A DNA stretch of 64,000 nt, from NCBI RefSeq assembly GCF_000196015.1, contig NC_007974.2, positions 1,178,001 to 1,242,000 on the forward strand, in the 5' to 3' direction. Positions 45,143-54,296 of the stretch are shown in pieces (position 1 is the stretch's first letter; each line of letters starts with the position of its first letter). The stretch is from Cupriavidus metallidurans CH34. Its GTDB lineage: Bacteria > Pseudomonadota > Gammaproteobacteria > Burkholderiales > Burkholderiaceae. The notes beneath the pieces are model-generated. The model was given only the letters and a program-made list of their open reading frames with translations, searched no databases and was not told the origin of the DNA. The translations under genes and the position numbers were made by a program.

Positions 45143-46006
45143 ATGAAGAACGAAAACAAAGTGCTGGCCTGCGTGGATCAATCCCACTTCGCCGATTACG
45201 TGGCCGACTACGCCGCATGGGCCGCTCGCCGAATGGACGCGCCGCTGGAGTTTCTGCACGTCATCGACCGCCACCCCGAGCAGGGATCGGGCGAAGATCA
45301 CAGCGGTGCCATCGGCATTGACGCCCAGGAAAATCTGCTGACCAAGCTCACCGCCGAAGACGAGGCCCGCACCAAGAATGCTCGCGAGCAAGGCCGCATC
45401 TTCCTGAACCGACTGCGCGAACGGGCCACCGCTGCCGGTGCCGCGCTGGTCGATGTTCGCCAGCGGCACGGCGAACTTGAAGCAACGCTGGCCGAACAGG
45501 AAGACGGCGTGCGCCTGCTGATACTCGGACGCCGTGGCGAAGCCGCAGAAGCCACACAGCGCGACTTGGGCCGCAATGTGGAGCGGGTGGTACGTTCGCT
45601 GCACAAACCGATCCTGACCGTGACCGAAGGCTTCAAAGAGCCGCAGCGCGTGATGATCGCCTTCGACGGCGGTGTCGTGACCCGGCGTGGCGTCGAAATG
45701 GTCGCTGGCAGCCCGCTGTTCCGAGGTTTGCCTATCATCCTGCTGATGTCGGGGAAGAAAAGCCAGGATGCACCCAAGCAGCTTGATTGGGCCAAGACCA
45801 CCTTGGAATCGGCTGGCTTCGACGTCACCGCCTCACTGATCCCCGGCGATGCGGAAAGCATCATCGCCAAGACGGTCAAGGAGCAGTCCATCGACATGCT
45901 CATCATGGGCGCATTCGGTCACTCGCCGCTGCGCACTTTGATGTTCGGCAGCAAGACCGCTGACCTGCTGCGTTCCTCGACCATCCCCACGCTTCTACTG
46001 CGATAG
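45143..46006 (+). CDS. Universal stress protein with two Usp domains
   Basis: 287 residues made of two UspA-like halves. The first begins KVLACVDQSHFADYVADYAAWAARR and ends LLILGRRGEAAE; the second begins VMIAFDGGVVTRRGVEMVAG and ends with LIMGAFGHSPLRTLMFGSKTADLL, whose G-x2-G-x9-GS pattern is the ATP-binding signature. Such proteins support survival under stress, often by binding nucleotides. Linked to the sulP gene on the transposon, it may protect against a stress tied to anion import. AGAGGAAA precedes the ATG. Confidence 0.92.
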   Translation: MKNENKVLACVDQSHFADYVADYAAWAARRMDAPLEFLHVIDRHPEQGSGEDHSGAIGIDAQENLLTKLTAEDEARTKNAREQGRIFLNRLRERATAAGAALVDVRQRHGELEATLAEQEDGVRLLILGRRGEAAEATQRDLGRNVERVVRSLHKPILTVTEGFKEPQRVMIAFDGGVVTRRGVEMVAGSPLFRGLPIILLMSGKKSQDAPKQLDWAKTTLESAGFDVTASLIPGDAESIIAKTVKEQSIDMLIMGAFGHSPLRTLMFGSKTADLLRSSTIPTLLLR

Positions 46007-46022
46007 CGAAGGAGTCGCCTCA

Positions 46023-46358
46023 ATGGACATGGAACAGTTCCGCGCTCGACTGCTGATCGAGCAAAGGGAAACCGTTGAGGCAATCCAGCAGGCTCAACAG
46101 TCCGCCGCGCCGGTCGAGCTGGATCAATCCTGTGTCGGTAGGGTGTCGCGTATCGACGCCCTCCAACAACAGGCTCTTGCCCAAGGATTGCGGGAGCGGC
46201 TGACCATTCGCAAGCGCAAGGTCGAAGCTGCGCTGGCCCGCCTCGACTCTGGCACCTATGGGCTGTGCTGCGCCTGTCACAGTGATTTGGAGCCGGAACT
46301 GTTGAACGCCGATCCTGCTGTTGTGTTCTGCCAGGAATGCGCGACAGCGCGTCAATGA
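46023..46358 (+). CDS. DksA/TraR-family zinc-finger protein
   Basis: 111 residues. An N-terminal coiled coil (MEQFRARLLIEQRETVEAIQ and later helix LRERLTIRKRKVEAALARLDS) is followed by the four-Cys finger CCACHSDLEP...FCQEC. Members bind the RNA polymerase secondary channel and alter promoter choice, often together with ppGpp. It lacks the length of chromosomal DksA (~150) and fits the TraR-like class found on mobile elements. It is last in the cargo operon, 16 bp after uspA, and ends 38 bp before the right inverted repeat. Confidence 0.92.
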   Translation: MDMEQFRARLLIEQRETVEAIQQAQQSAAPVELDQSCVGRVSRIDALQQQALAQGLRERLTIRKRKVEAALARLDSGTYGLCCACHSDLEPELLNADPAVVFCQECATARQ

Positions 46359-46396
46359 CAAAGCCGTATTGATGCCCAACGGCGGAGCCGTTTTGC

Positions 46397-46434
46397 CTTA
46401 ACGTGCTTTATTTTCCGTTTTCTGAGGCGACCCC
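46397..46434 (-). repeat. Transposon right inverted repeat
   Basis: Inverted copy of the left end with one difference. The five bases outside it (AACTT) are the reverse complement of the five outside the left end (AAGTT). Confidence 0.95.
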
Positions 46435-46590
46435 AACTTCAGCAAATCACGACGGTTCACGGCTCACTCCTCGTTAGGTGGGGATCGTGTTGAGGCGAAG
46501 CGTTGGGCGCCGTATGTGGCACCTTGCCCCGTCCAGCTTTATTCCGCCTCCTGGCGCGACGCAGCGAGAGGCAGGTCGATTGCATTTATC

Positions 46591-46610
46591 CTATTTATCA
46601 TCATAAATAG
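46591..46610. promoter_or_regulatory. AT-rich palindrome upstream of the GntR regulator
   Basis: CTATTTAT-CATC-ATAAATAG is a perfect 8-bp-arm dyad in an otherwise GC-rich region, 213 bp before the GntR start. It is a candidate operator for the regulator itself or for a gene formerly on the left. The rest of 46435-46822 shows no gene. Confidence 0.5.
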
Positions 46611-46822
46611 AATAGAATCATCTTAGGAGGCTGGAAAACGCCTTGTCAATGAATGCGGGGTCAGGGTTTACGCAGCCCCGCTCTTTCGACGAGGGTCCTC
46701 GTCGGACCAGGCTGGCGCGCCCTTTCGTCCGGATGCCGCAGCCAGGCCCCAGATGGATAGAATGGCGCCCAGTGATCGACTGGGCGAGGCATGCAGGTCC
46801 AGCAAACGTGAAGGATTGCGCA

Positions 46823-47659
46823 ATGTCGATGTTCCGCGAAGCGAAGGAAGGTGCCATTGGAATCCGCAAGCAAAAACGTGCGGACCTCGTGGCTGAAGAA
46901 CTGAAGCGGCTGATTACCCAGCGCAACCTCAAGCCTGGCGACAAGCTGCCTCACGAGATCAAGCTTCAGCAGATGTTCTCGGTCAGCAAGAGCACGATTC
47001 GGGAGGCGCTGAAGTCGTTGGAAGTCCAGGGGCTGATCAGTGTCAGCACCGGGCCCTCGGGCGGTGCCACGATCGTTGAAGTACCGCTGGACCGCACCTT
47101 CCAGCTCATGCAGAACTATCTTTTCTTCAAGGACGTTGGCATTGCCGATGTCTACACGGTCCGCCGGCTCCTGGAGCCCGAGCTGGCCGCCGGCGCGATT
47201 CCGCATTTGACCGAGGATGATTTTCTGGCGCTCGAGCGCACGATCGACTTGTGCGACCCGGCGTCACAGGCTGCCGCCGGCACCAAGATGCTGGACCAGC
47301 GACAGGAGGACCTGACCTTCCACGACATCCTGGCCGCGGCGAACCCGAATCCGATGCTGCGTTTTTGCTGCGAACTCATCAACGAGATGATTCGCCAGCT
47401 AGTCGTGTTCGGCAACGAGACTCCGGCGTGCGAGCACGAACGTTTCGGGGCCGCCAACGTGGTGTTCCACCGGCGGATCGTGGCGGCTGCGCGCGCGCGC
47501 GATGCGGAGGCGGTGCGCTCGCTGATGTCGGCGCACATGGAAGAGTGCACGCATTACGTTACGCGCATGAACGGCCGTGTGCATGGCAGGCTGGTCCTGG
47601 ATTCCGAGATGACTCGGCGGACATGGCTGAAACCGAGTGAGACGGCCGACAAGGCTTGA
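46823..47659 (+). CDS. GntR-family regulator, FadR subfamily
   Basis: 278 residues. The winged HTH at ~15-85 reads RADLVAEELKRLITQRNLKPGDKLPHEIKLQQMF, then SVSKSTIREALKSLEVQGLIS. The C-terminal all-helical FCD ligand domain has VRRLLEPELAAGAIPHL, the metal-type residues DLTFHDILAAANPN, and VVFHRRIVAAARARDAEAVRSLMSAHMEE. Such proteins sense organic acids and repress catabolic genes. AAGGAT lies upstream of the ATG at 46823; longer in-frame codons are not family-like. Its natural target may have been separated by the transposon-linked rearrangement to the left. Confidence 0.9.
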   Translation: MSMFREAKEGAIGIRKQKRADLVAEELKRLITQRNLKPGDKLPHEIKLQQMFSVSKSTIREALKSLEVQGLISVSTGPSGGATIVEVPLDRTFQLMQNYLFFKDVGIADVYTVRRLLEPELAAGAIPHLTEDDFLALERTIDLCDPASQAAAGTKMLDQRQEDLTFHDILAAANPNPMLRFCCELINEMIRQLVVFGNETPACEHERFGAANVVFHRRIVAAARARDAEAVRSLMSAHMEECTHYVTRMNGRVHGRLVLDSEMTRRTWLKPSETADKA

Positions 47660-47694
47660 TCAGCCTCGTCGGTCGTGCACGATGCTCTGGCGTC

Positions 47695-48027
47695 CTACAG
47701 ATAGGTGATGGTGACGATGTAGCCGGCTGGCCGGGTATCGGTCGTGCTGGTGCTGGCGCTGGCGCCGAATACCGCTGTTACGTTTAGCCGGTTGGGGCCG
47801 ATACGCGTATCGCGAGGCAGTTCGCGGACATCGCTCAGCGTTCGGGTCATCATCCTTCCGGCCTCGCTACACGTGGCCGATATCCCTCGCGACTGGCCGA
47901 CCTGGGTCATCTGGCATGAAGGTTCCGTGATCGCGCCGCGAAACTGGATGGTGCCACCCCACGCTGGTCCAGCCAAAGAGATCGAGCCCATCAAGGCGAG
48001 CAACAAAGATAGCCTTGTCCCCTGCAT
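47695..48027 (-). CDS. Lone small fimbrial-like secreted protein
   Basis: 110 residues. A signal peptide (LSLLLALMGSISLAGPAWG) is followed by GTIQFRGAITEPSCQM, the typical opening of type-1 pilins with the first disulfide Cys; the second Cys is in ISATCSEAG. The C-terminus RPAGYIVTITYL resembles the final pilin strand. It is shorter than a pilin (~150) and there is no chaperone or usher nearby. It may be a periplasmic pilin-fold relic or a small secreted protein that uses the fold otherwise. A GTG two codons upstream is an alternative start. Confidence 0.65.
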   Translation of the reverse strand: MQGTRLSLLLALMGSISLAGPAWGGTIQFRGAITEPSCQMTQVGQSRGISATCSEAGRMMTRTLSDVRELPRDTRIGPNRLNVTAVFGASASTSTTDTRPAGYIVTITYL

Positions 48028-48206
48028 GATCACCCCCGAACGTGGATCGTTGTTTATCCATCAACGGCAGCCATGCTGGATACTTTAGGCAATTTCTTGC
48101 GTTCTTGCGTTCTTGCTTCATGTGAGCCCACGCCGGCGATGGGGCCAGCCTCATCGCCGGAAAATGACTATGCTGGTAGCACGAGTCTGACAAGGAGGAG
48201 GCAGGC

Positions 48207-48413
48207 ATGGAATTTCTTCCATTGGTGCGATGGAGCCTCGGAGCCGTTGCGGCGGGTCTGATCGCCGGGTGCAATGCTCCGCAACGCAATCACGCCATGC
48301 CCCCTGCCCCCGCGCCACCACGCATGAACGTGCCGGCCTCCGACGTCTACGAGTCGCCAGCGCCCAGCCCGGCTCCGTCTGCGCAAACTGATGCACCACG
48401 ACAGAGGCAGTAG
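48207..48413 (+). CDS. Small proline-rich lipoprotein
   Basis: 68 residues. Helix WSLGAVAAGLIAGC ends in the lipobox IAGC (Cys at residue 22). The mature part is only 46 residues, rich in Pro/Ala, with no domain. AAGGAGGAGG precedes the ATG, one of the strongest ribosome sites in the window. Divergent from the pilin-like gene. The function is unknown. Confidence 0.7.
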   Translation: MEFLPLVRWSLGAVAAGLIAGCNAPQRNHAMPPAPAPPRMNVPASDVYESPAPSPAPSAQTDAPRQRQ

Positions 48414-48503
48414 ACCGCGTGGCGTTGATCGATCGTGGCGCTGCCGCGCCGGTTCACCGGCGCCTCCGGGGAGCGACATGCAGCCGCCGTAACCCAGCTA
48501 CTT

Positions 48504-51500
48504 TCAGGCCTTGCCGGACCCCTTGCGCCCGTCGGCGTCCTGATTGTCCGGGTTCCATCTCTGGAGACACGCGCGCAAGGCATTGAGCTGTGTCGGCTTG
48601 AACATGCATTCGTCGATCCCGGCCTCTCTGCAGCGCTGGACTTCTTCGGCTTCGGTGCTGGCCGTGATTGCGACGATCGGGAGGCGATGGGCGTCCGTTC
48701 CGGCTTCCGTTTTGGCTTCGGCTTCGCGGGCGCGAAGCTGTCTTGCCAGTTCATAGCCGTTGACGTTCGGCATGTGGCAATCCGTGATCAGCATCGCGTA
48801 GGCCGTCTTCTCGGCGGCCTCGAGTGCCTGCTGCCCGTCGACCACGGCATCGCAGGCATAACCGAGCAGCTTTAGCTGATGCTGCAGCAGGATACGATTG
48901 GTTTCGTGGTCTTCCGCCACCAGGATCAACCTGCCGGATGCCAGCGCCTGTTCTCGCGTCACTGCGTGCGCAGCAGGCTTCGGCTTGGCCTGCGCATGGG
49001 TAGCGACAGTGTGCGCCCGGCCCTGCATGGCGGCGACCGTCACCGCGTTGATCGCGCGCCAGCTCACGGGATTGCTGCTCAGGCGGACATCGGATTCTGT
49101 CAGCCGGTAGCCCGCCAGTTTGGGTTTTTCCGTGACATGCACGACGATGGGGCTGGCCTGCCCGACCGGCGACGGCGGCGCATACTCGCCGTCGTTGAGG
49201 AACAGCATCTGCGGCTTGTCACGCTCGTCCTGGCTTGCAGAGTTGGTCGCGCCAGCGGCAGACAGGAAGTCCGTCAGCGCTTGGCCCACCGCGCAATCCC
49301 GCAAGCGGACCCCGAACTGGATGCCCGCCAGCGGCGGCTTTGAATAGCGTCTTTCCTTGACCGGGAGGCTCAACTCGACCTCGACCTGGGTGCCGATGCC
49401 GGGCTCGCTCTTCAGTGTGATGCGCCCACCCATCAACTGCACCAGACGCCGGCAGATTGCCAGGCCAAGGCCCGTGCCGCCGAAACGGCGCGTGGTCGAC
49501 GTGTCGGCCTGCACGAAAGGATCGAACAGCCGGCTCTGGTTCTGCGGCTCGATGCCGATACCGGTATCGGTCACGCGCCACCGGAGGGTTTGCGCGGTCT
49601 CCGTTTCCTGTACCACCTCGGCGGACACCGACACCATGCCGCTTTCGGTGAACTTGATGGCGTTGCTGAGCAGGTTAAACAGGACCTGGCGCAGGCGCAC
49701 GCTGTCGCCTAGTACCACGGCGGCAACATCCGCCCCCACATGCAGCCGCAGATGCAGGCCTTTCTCATGCGCGCGTGTCGCCAGCACACCGATGGTGCAA
49801 TCGCAAAGCTCGCGGATATCCAATGGCCGGGATTCAATGTCAATGCGGCCGGCTTCAATCTTCGAGTAGTCCAGGATATCGTCGAGAATCTGGAGCAACG
49901 CGCTCGCCGAATCCCCCATCATGCCGACCGTGGCGGATTGTTCCGGCGTCAGGGACGTATGGGAAAGCAGTTCCGCAAGCCCCAGTACGCCGTTCATCGG
50001 CGTGCGAATCTCATGGCTCATCATGGCCAGGAAACTATCCTTGGCACGGGATGCCGCCTCCGCGGATTCCTTGGCGCTGGCCAGCGCAGCCGCGCGTTCA
50101 TGCTCGGCCTGGGTGTCACGCCAATAGCCATTCCAGAGCACGCTGCCGTCGATCTCGATACGGGGCACGGCCTGCAAACGCGTCCAGCGAAACCCTTCCA
50201 GCTTGCGCAGGCGCACTTCGTGGTTCAGAACCTGAAGCTCCCGCCGCGCCCTGGCGATGGCGCGACGCAGGGACATCCGGTCATCGGGATGCACACAAGC
50301 TTCGATCGTGGGGGGATTGACCGCCAGGGTTTCGGCGTCGACGCCAAACAGATCCGTGGTATTGCCACTCACCCATATCGGTCCCCGGCCTAGGTGGCCC
50401 GACTGGCGTGCCTGGAACACCATGATCGGCAGGTAGCGCGTGACGTCGGCCAGACGGCCCTGTGCCTCGCGCGCCTCGAGCTCCGCCTGGCGGATTTCCG
50501 TCACATCCACGCCGGTGTTGATCAGTCCCTCGACATTGTTTTCGCCGACAAAGGGCTTGATATAGAGAAGGAAATGCCGCTCCACGCCCTCCTTGTCCTG
50601 CAGTTGCAACTGGAGTTGCACCAGCCTGCCTGTGTCGATGGCCCGCTGGCTCGCCTCCTCCACCCGCGCGCTGTTCGCCTCGCCCCAGAAATGTACTTCC
50701 GTGGTGGTGTGACCTACGATGTCGGCCCATGACCGCCCCGTGATCCACTCGGAGAATGCGTTCAACCGCAGATACCGGCCGTCCTTGTTACTGACCACAA
50801 TGGGCAGGGGGATGGCATCCATCAGCGTCGACTGGAAGCGCAACTGGGTCGAAAGCTCCCGTTCGGCCTCGCGACGAATGGAAGCCTCCTTGCGGTACAG
50901 GCGCTGGGAACGAAGCAGGATCAGGAGGATGACCATCATCCCGATCAGGATTGGACTCGCCCGCCAGAGCGCATTCAGCCACGACGTTTCCAGCACATAG
51001 CTGGTGCCGGCGTAGCGATTCTGGATATCCAGCCGGCGGTCCTCCGGTAGCACGGAGAGTGCGCGATTGATCAATGGCAGCAGTCGCCCGGCTAGCGCGG
51101 GGTTGACCGCAAAGCCGCTGTTGAGCATGTGCTCGCCCGAACCGATCACGCGTAGCTTGCCGGCAAAATTGCGTCGCAGTTCGATATCGGTCGAGACGAT
51201 ATCGTCGACATAAGCATCGGCTTTCCCCTGCGCCACCATGTCGAGTCCGGCGTGGACATTCGGGGCGATCACCAGCTTCACGCCCGGTACCTCGTGCCGG
51301 GTGAAATCGCCAACCCCGCCAGAGTCGGTGACGACAACTCGCTTTCCGGTGAGGTCGCGCAGGTGTGCGAGCGGCAAGGCCGAGTTTCTGCCCGCCACCA
51401 CCACTGGAAACGTCGAGTACGGACGGGATACCGGCAAGCCGCGCAGCGTGGGGTCCTCTGGCACCGCTACGGCCATCAGATCGATCTTGCCCTGATGCAG

Positions 51501-52511
51501 CGCCTCGACGGTCTGCTGGATGTCAGTCGTCGGCTGGCGTCGGAAGCGGACGCCCAGGGTCTCGCCAAGGTAACTCAGATAGTCAATCGCTATGCCGCTG
51601 GCGCGGCCACTCTCGTCCAGGTACGTGTAGGGCGCGAGCCCCGCGTCGACACCAACCGTCAAGGTTGGCAACGACTTCAGGAACGCACGCTCCTCGTCGG
51701 TCAGGAAGAATTTCTGGGGCTTGTCGGGCGAGGCCACCTGCGAGGTTATCCAGTGTGCCAGCAAGGCAGCGCGGCGAGCTGGATCAATCGCCGCCAGGCC
51801 GGCATCGGTCGCGTCACGCAGTTCCGTCGCGTTGGATCGAAACGCAAAGTGAATGGCTCCTGTTGGCTCCCGGTAGCGCGAGAGGACCTTCAGTCCCGCA
51901 AACTCAGGTGAAACCATTGCATACTCGGCCACTGGCTGCACGGTGGCGTAGTAGTCGGCCCGCCCGTTCACGATGGCGCGCAATCCATCGGTCGTGTCCT
52001 TGATGGGCACCATGCGCGCCTTCGGATAACGCTGGCGCAGAATGCCCTCCATGTAATAACCGGGCTCGATCGCGAAGCGGCCGGTTTGCATGGACGCAAG
52101 CAGGTCTTCTTCCAACGCGGCGGACGGACGACCGACCACCACGGCATCACCATCAAAGTATGGCTCGGAGAAGGAGAGGCACCGACGTCGTGCCGGCGTG
52201 ATGGCAACATTGAGCACCACGTCCACATCGCCCTTGCACAACGCCGCCAGAAGGGCCGTCATGTCGGGATACCCCTTCACGCTGTACGTGATCTGGTGTC
52301 CGCGCAGAGCCTCATGAAGGAAATCCATGCCGATGCCTTCGGCCCGCCCGGCATTGAGCATCGTGAACGGAGGCCAGCCGTTGTCGAGCATGCCGACGGT
52401 CAGTTTCGCCGGCAGCGCCATGGCGGGCTGCATCAGGCTCAGACCGAGGATCAGGACGGACAGCGTCCAGCGCCGGCATTGGGAGGCGGCGTGGCGAAGT
52501 GTCTCTTTCAT
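48504..52511 (-). CDS. EvgS/BvgS-like hybrid sensor histidine kinase
   Basis: 1335 residues. After a signal segment come two periplasmic Venus-flytrap domains (SBP_bac_3): about 35-260 starting [15 protein letters not shown] and 275-500 starting [19 protein letters not shown]. One membrane helix (~510-530, [15 protein letters not shown]) leads to two PAS-type domains (~555-680, 700-810). The HisKA motif has the phospho-His833 in [10 protein letters not shown]. The ATPase domain has NAIKF, DTGIGI and GTGLGLAI. A final receiver domain has phospho-Asp1244 in [11 protein letters not shown]. It ends soon after, with no HPt domain, unlike BvgS or EvgS. No response regulator gene is adjacent, so its partner is unknown. 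Confidence 0.93.
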   Translation of the reverse strand: MKETLRHAASQCRRWTLSVLILGLSLMQPAMALPAKLTVGMLDNGWPPFTMLNAGRAEGIGMDFLHEALRGHQITYSVKGYPDMTALLAALCKGDVDVVLNVAITPARRRCLSFSEPYFDGDAVVVGRPSAALEEDLLASMQTGRFAIEPGYYMEGILRQRYPKARMVPIKDTTDGLRAIVNGRADYYATVQPVAEYAMVSPEFAGLKVLSRYREPTGAIHFAFRSNATELRDATDAGLAAIDPARRAALLAHWITSQVASPDKPQKFFLTDEERAFLKSLPTLTVGVDAGLAPYTYLDESGRASGIAIDYLSYLGETLGVRFRRQPTTDIQQTVEALHQGKIDLMAVAVPEDPTLRGLPVSRPYSTFPVVVAGRNSALPLAHLRDLTGKRVVVTDSGGVGDFTRHEVPGVKLVIAPNVHAGLDMVAQGKADAYVDDIVSTDIELRRNFAGKLRVIGSGEHMLNSGFAVNPALAGRLLPLINRALSVLPEDRRLDIQNRYAGTSYVLETSWLNALWRASPILIGMMVILLILLRSQRLYRKEASIRREAERELSTQLRFQSTLMDAIPLPIVVSNKDGRYLRLNAFSEWITGRSWADIVGHTTTEVHFWGEANSARVEEASQRAIDTGRLVQLQLQLQDKEGVERHFLLYIKPFVGENNVEGLINTGVDVTEIRQAELEAREAQGRLADVTRYLPIMVFQARQSGHLGRGPIWVSGNTTDLFGVDAETLAVNPPTIEACVHPDDRMSLRRAIARARRELQVLNHEVRLRKLEGFRWTRLQAVPRIEIDGSVLWNGYWRDTQAEHERAAALASAKESAEAASRAKDSFLAMMSHEIRTPMNGVLGLAELLSHTSLTPEQSATVGMMGDSASALLQILDDILDYSKIEAGRIDIESRPLDIRELCDCTIGVLATRAHEKGLHLRLHVGADVAAVVLGDSVRLRQVLFNLLSNAIKFTESGMVSVSAEVVQETETAQTLRWRVTDTGIGIEPQNQSRLFDPFVQADTSTTRRFGGTGLGLAICRRLVQLMGGRITLKSEPGIGTQVEVELSLPVKERRYSKPPLAGIQFGVRLRDCAVGQALTDFLSAAGATNSASQDERDKPQMLFLNDGEYAPPSPVGQASPIVVHVTEKPKLAGYRLTESDVRLSSNPVSWRAINAVTVAAMQGRAHTVATHAQAKPKPAAHAVTREQALASGRLILVAEDHETNRILLQHQLKLLGYACDAVVDGQQALEAAEKTAYAMLITDCHMPNVNGYELARQLRAREAEAKTEAGTDAHRLPIVAITASTEAEEVQRCREAGIDECMFKPTQLNALRACLQRWNPDNQDADGRKGSGKA

Positions 52512-52817
52512 GAGGTCATGCCCAGGAAGAGGAGCGGGTTGAAGGAATGGATTGAAAATCGTGGGTGTGCTCGACGAAGAAGCGTCGGTCCCTGGCTTTG
52601 CATTCAGCGCGTGAGAAACGATTTCGGGGTTCCCACGGATCGGGCCTGGCAAGCGGGTCCGATGGTGGCTAAATGCCTGGTGGATAAAGCCAAATTCTGC
52701 GCAGGGGAGCTGTCAATCGGAGGCAGAAATTTCCTAGTTTTGCGGTGAAAAATCCCAATATCCATTTGAATCCCGACCCACATGCTGTGCATGGCATATG
52801 CATATGAGTGATTCGTA
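52512..52817. other. Divergent upstream region of the kinase and metY
   Basis: About 300 bp between the kinase start and the candidate leader of metY. It includes the dyad CATATGCATATG near 52795. No gene or clear promoter pair is seen. Confidence 0.4.
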
Positions 52818-52904
52818 TTTCACCTTGGTACCACCTCTCCGGGTAACATGCCCCTGATCTACGGAGGTGCTAAGCCACCGCGAGAAGGCTGTCTTTTGGT
52901 GAAA
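52818..52904 (+). ncRNA. Candidate structured 5' leader of metY
   Basis: Three stems can form by eye: an outer TTTCACC (52818-52824) with GGTGAAA (52898-52904), an inner CACCTC (52832-52837) with GAGGTG (52864-52869) containing GGG/CCC, and AGCC (52873-52876) with GGCT (52887-52890). This is a three-way junction. The closing strand lies four bases before the likely ribosome site GGGAG (52908-52912). It does not match the SAM-II pattern I know from metY leaders in alphaproteobacteria. No energy calculation was made. Confidence 0.35.
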
Positions 52905-52922
52905 CCTGGGAGTGCTTGATCA

Positions 52923-54218
52923 ATGTCTGAAAACTGGAAATTCGAAACGCGTTCGGTCCACGCGGGATATAGCCCTGACCCTACGACTAAGGCAGTGGCA
53001 GTTCCGATCTACCAGACGGCGGCCTACGCCTTCGACAATGCGCAGCATGGCGCGGACCTGTTCGATCTGAAGGTGCCGGGGAATATCTACACCCGGATCA
53101 TGAACCCGACGACCGACGTGCTCGAGAAGCGGATCGCGGCGCTGGAAGGCGGTGTCGGGGCGCTGGCGGTCGCATCCGGCCAGGCGGCGGTCACCGCGGC
53201 GATCCAGACGATCACCGAGGCCGGCGACAATATCGTCGCTTCCTCGGCGCTCTACGGCGGCACCTACAATCTGCTGGCGCATACCATGCCGCAGTTTGGC
53301 GTTACGACACGGTTTGCCGATCACCGGTGCCCGGAAAGCTTCGAGGCACTAATCGACGATCGGACCAAGGCTGTGTTTGTGGAGTCGATCGGTAATCCGG
53401 CGGGTAACGTGACGGATATCGCGAAGATTGCGGCGATCGCAAAGCGGCATGGTGTGCCAGTCATCGTCGACAATACCGTCGCCACGCCCTATCTCCTTCG
53501 GCCGTTCGAGCATGGCGCCGATATCGTCGTTCACTCGCTGACGAAGTACCTCGGCGGTCATGGCACGAGCATTGGCGGAGCCATCGTCGATTCGGGCAAG
53601 TTCCCGTGGGCGAAGTACCCCTCTCGCTTTCCGAAGCTCAATACCCCGGATGCCAGCTATCACGGCGTGACGTATACGGAAGCCTTCGGCCCCGCGGCAT
53701 ACATCGGCCGGGCTCGCGTGGTCCCGCTGCGGAACATGGGCGCGGCGCTATCGCCATTCAATGCCTTCCTGATCCTGCAAGGCATCGAAACGCTTGGCCT
53801 GCGCATGGATCGGATCAACGACAACACGCTCGCGGTCGCCCGGCATCTTAGCCAGCACGCCAAGGTGGGCTGGGTCAACTACGCGGGGCTCGAGGACAAC
53901 CAGGACTACGCGCTCGCCAAGAAGTACATGAATGGCAAGGCTTCGGGCCTGCTCACGTTCGGTGTCAAGGCCGCCGATGGCGATGGGCGGGCGGCTGGTG
54001 CCCGGTTCCTGGATGCGCTGCAGCTGTTCACGCGCCTGGTGAACATCGGCGATGTGCGGTCGCTGGCCACGCACCCTGCTTCCACGACGCATCGCCAGCT
54101 TTCCCCGGAAGAGTTGGCACAGACGGGCGTGGGACTGGATACGGTTCGCCTCTGCGTTGGCATCGAGCACATCGACGACCTGCTGGCTGATATCGACCAG
54201 GCGCTGCAGGCGGTATAA
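52923..54218 (+). CDS. metY: O-acetylhomoserine sulfhydrylase
   Basis: 431 residues of the Cys/Met-metabolism PLP family. It makes homocysteine from O-acetylhomoserine and sulfide, a direct sulfurylation step in methionine synthesis. Marks are FETRSVHAGYSPDPTTKAVAVPIYQT at the N-terminus, GNIYTRIMNPTTDVLEKRIAALEGG, and the PLP lysine Lys208 in SLTKYLGGHGTSIGG. The C-terminal RLVNIGDVRSLATHPASTTH is complete. Transcribed alone. The leader may be structured, consistent with regulation by a methionine-pathway metabolite (inference). Confidence 0.94.
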   Translation: MSENWKFETRSVHAGYSPDPTTKAVAVPIYQTAAYAFDNAQHGADLFDLKVPGNIYTRIMNPTTDVLEKRIAALEGGVGALAVASGQAAVTAAIQTITEAGDNIVASSALYGGTYNLLAHTMPQFGVTTRFADHRCPESFEALIDDRTKAVFVESIGNPAGNVTDIAKIAAIAKRHGVPVIVDNTVATPYLLRPFEHGADIVVHSLTKYLGGHGTSIGGAIVDSGKFPWAKYPSRFPKLNTPDASYHGVTYTEAFGPAAYIGRARVVPLRNMGAALSPFNAFLILQGIETLGLRMDRINDNTLAVARHLSQHAKVGWVNYAGLEDNQDYALAKKYMNGKASGLLTFGVKAADGDGRAAGARFLDALQLFTRLVNIGDVRSLATHPASTTHRQLSPEELAQTGVGLDTVRLCVGIEHIDDLLADIDQALQAV

Positions 54219-54243
54219 CCGTCGGCGCTGTCGCGCGGCATTG

Positions 54244-54276
54244 GTGGGCGGGAAGCCACGCTTCTCCGCCCACTTT
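54244..54276. terminator. Terminator between metY and the copper receptor gene
   Basis: GTGGGCGG-GAAGC, CAC and GCTTC-T-CCGCCCAC give a 13-bp stem with one bulge, followed by TTT and a T/C-rich stretch on the + strand. Confidence 0.75.
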
Positions 54277-54296
54277 CTACTCTTGCCGCCCTGCCC

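Larger units (their letters stand above)
39674..46434. mobile_element. Tn21-subfamily (Tn3 family) transposon carrying sulP-uspA-dksA cargo
   Basis: A complete 6.76-kb unit bounded by 38-bp inverted repeats with one mismatch, starting GGGGTCGCCTCAGAAAACGG. tnpA and tnpR run left from a central res-like region; three cargo genes run right. The transposase (988 aa) and resolvase (186 aa) have the exact sizes of the Tn21/Tn501 group. Cargo replaces the usual mer operon. The flanking pentamers AAGTT (left) and AACTT (right) are inverted complements instead of a direct duplication. From memory this resembles Tn6050 of Cupriavidus metallidurans, unverified. Confidence 0.93.

Noticed and set aside
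52818..52904. SAM-II riboswitch before metY
   Set aside because: The conserved SAM-II core and pseudoknot sequence could not be matched; only a generic structured-leader candidate is reported.
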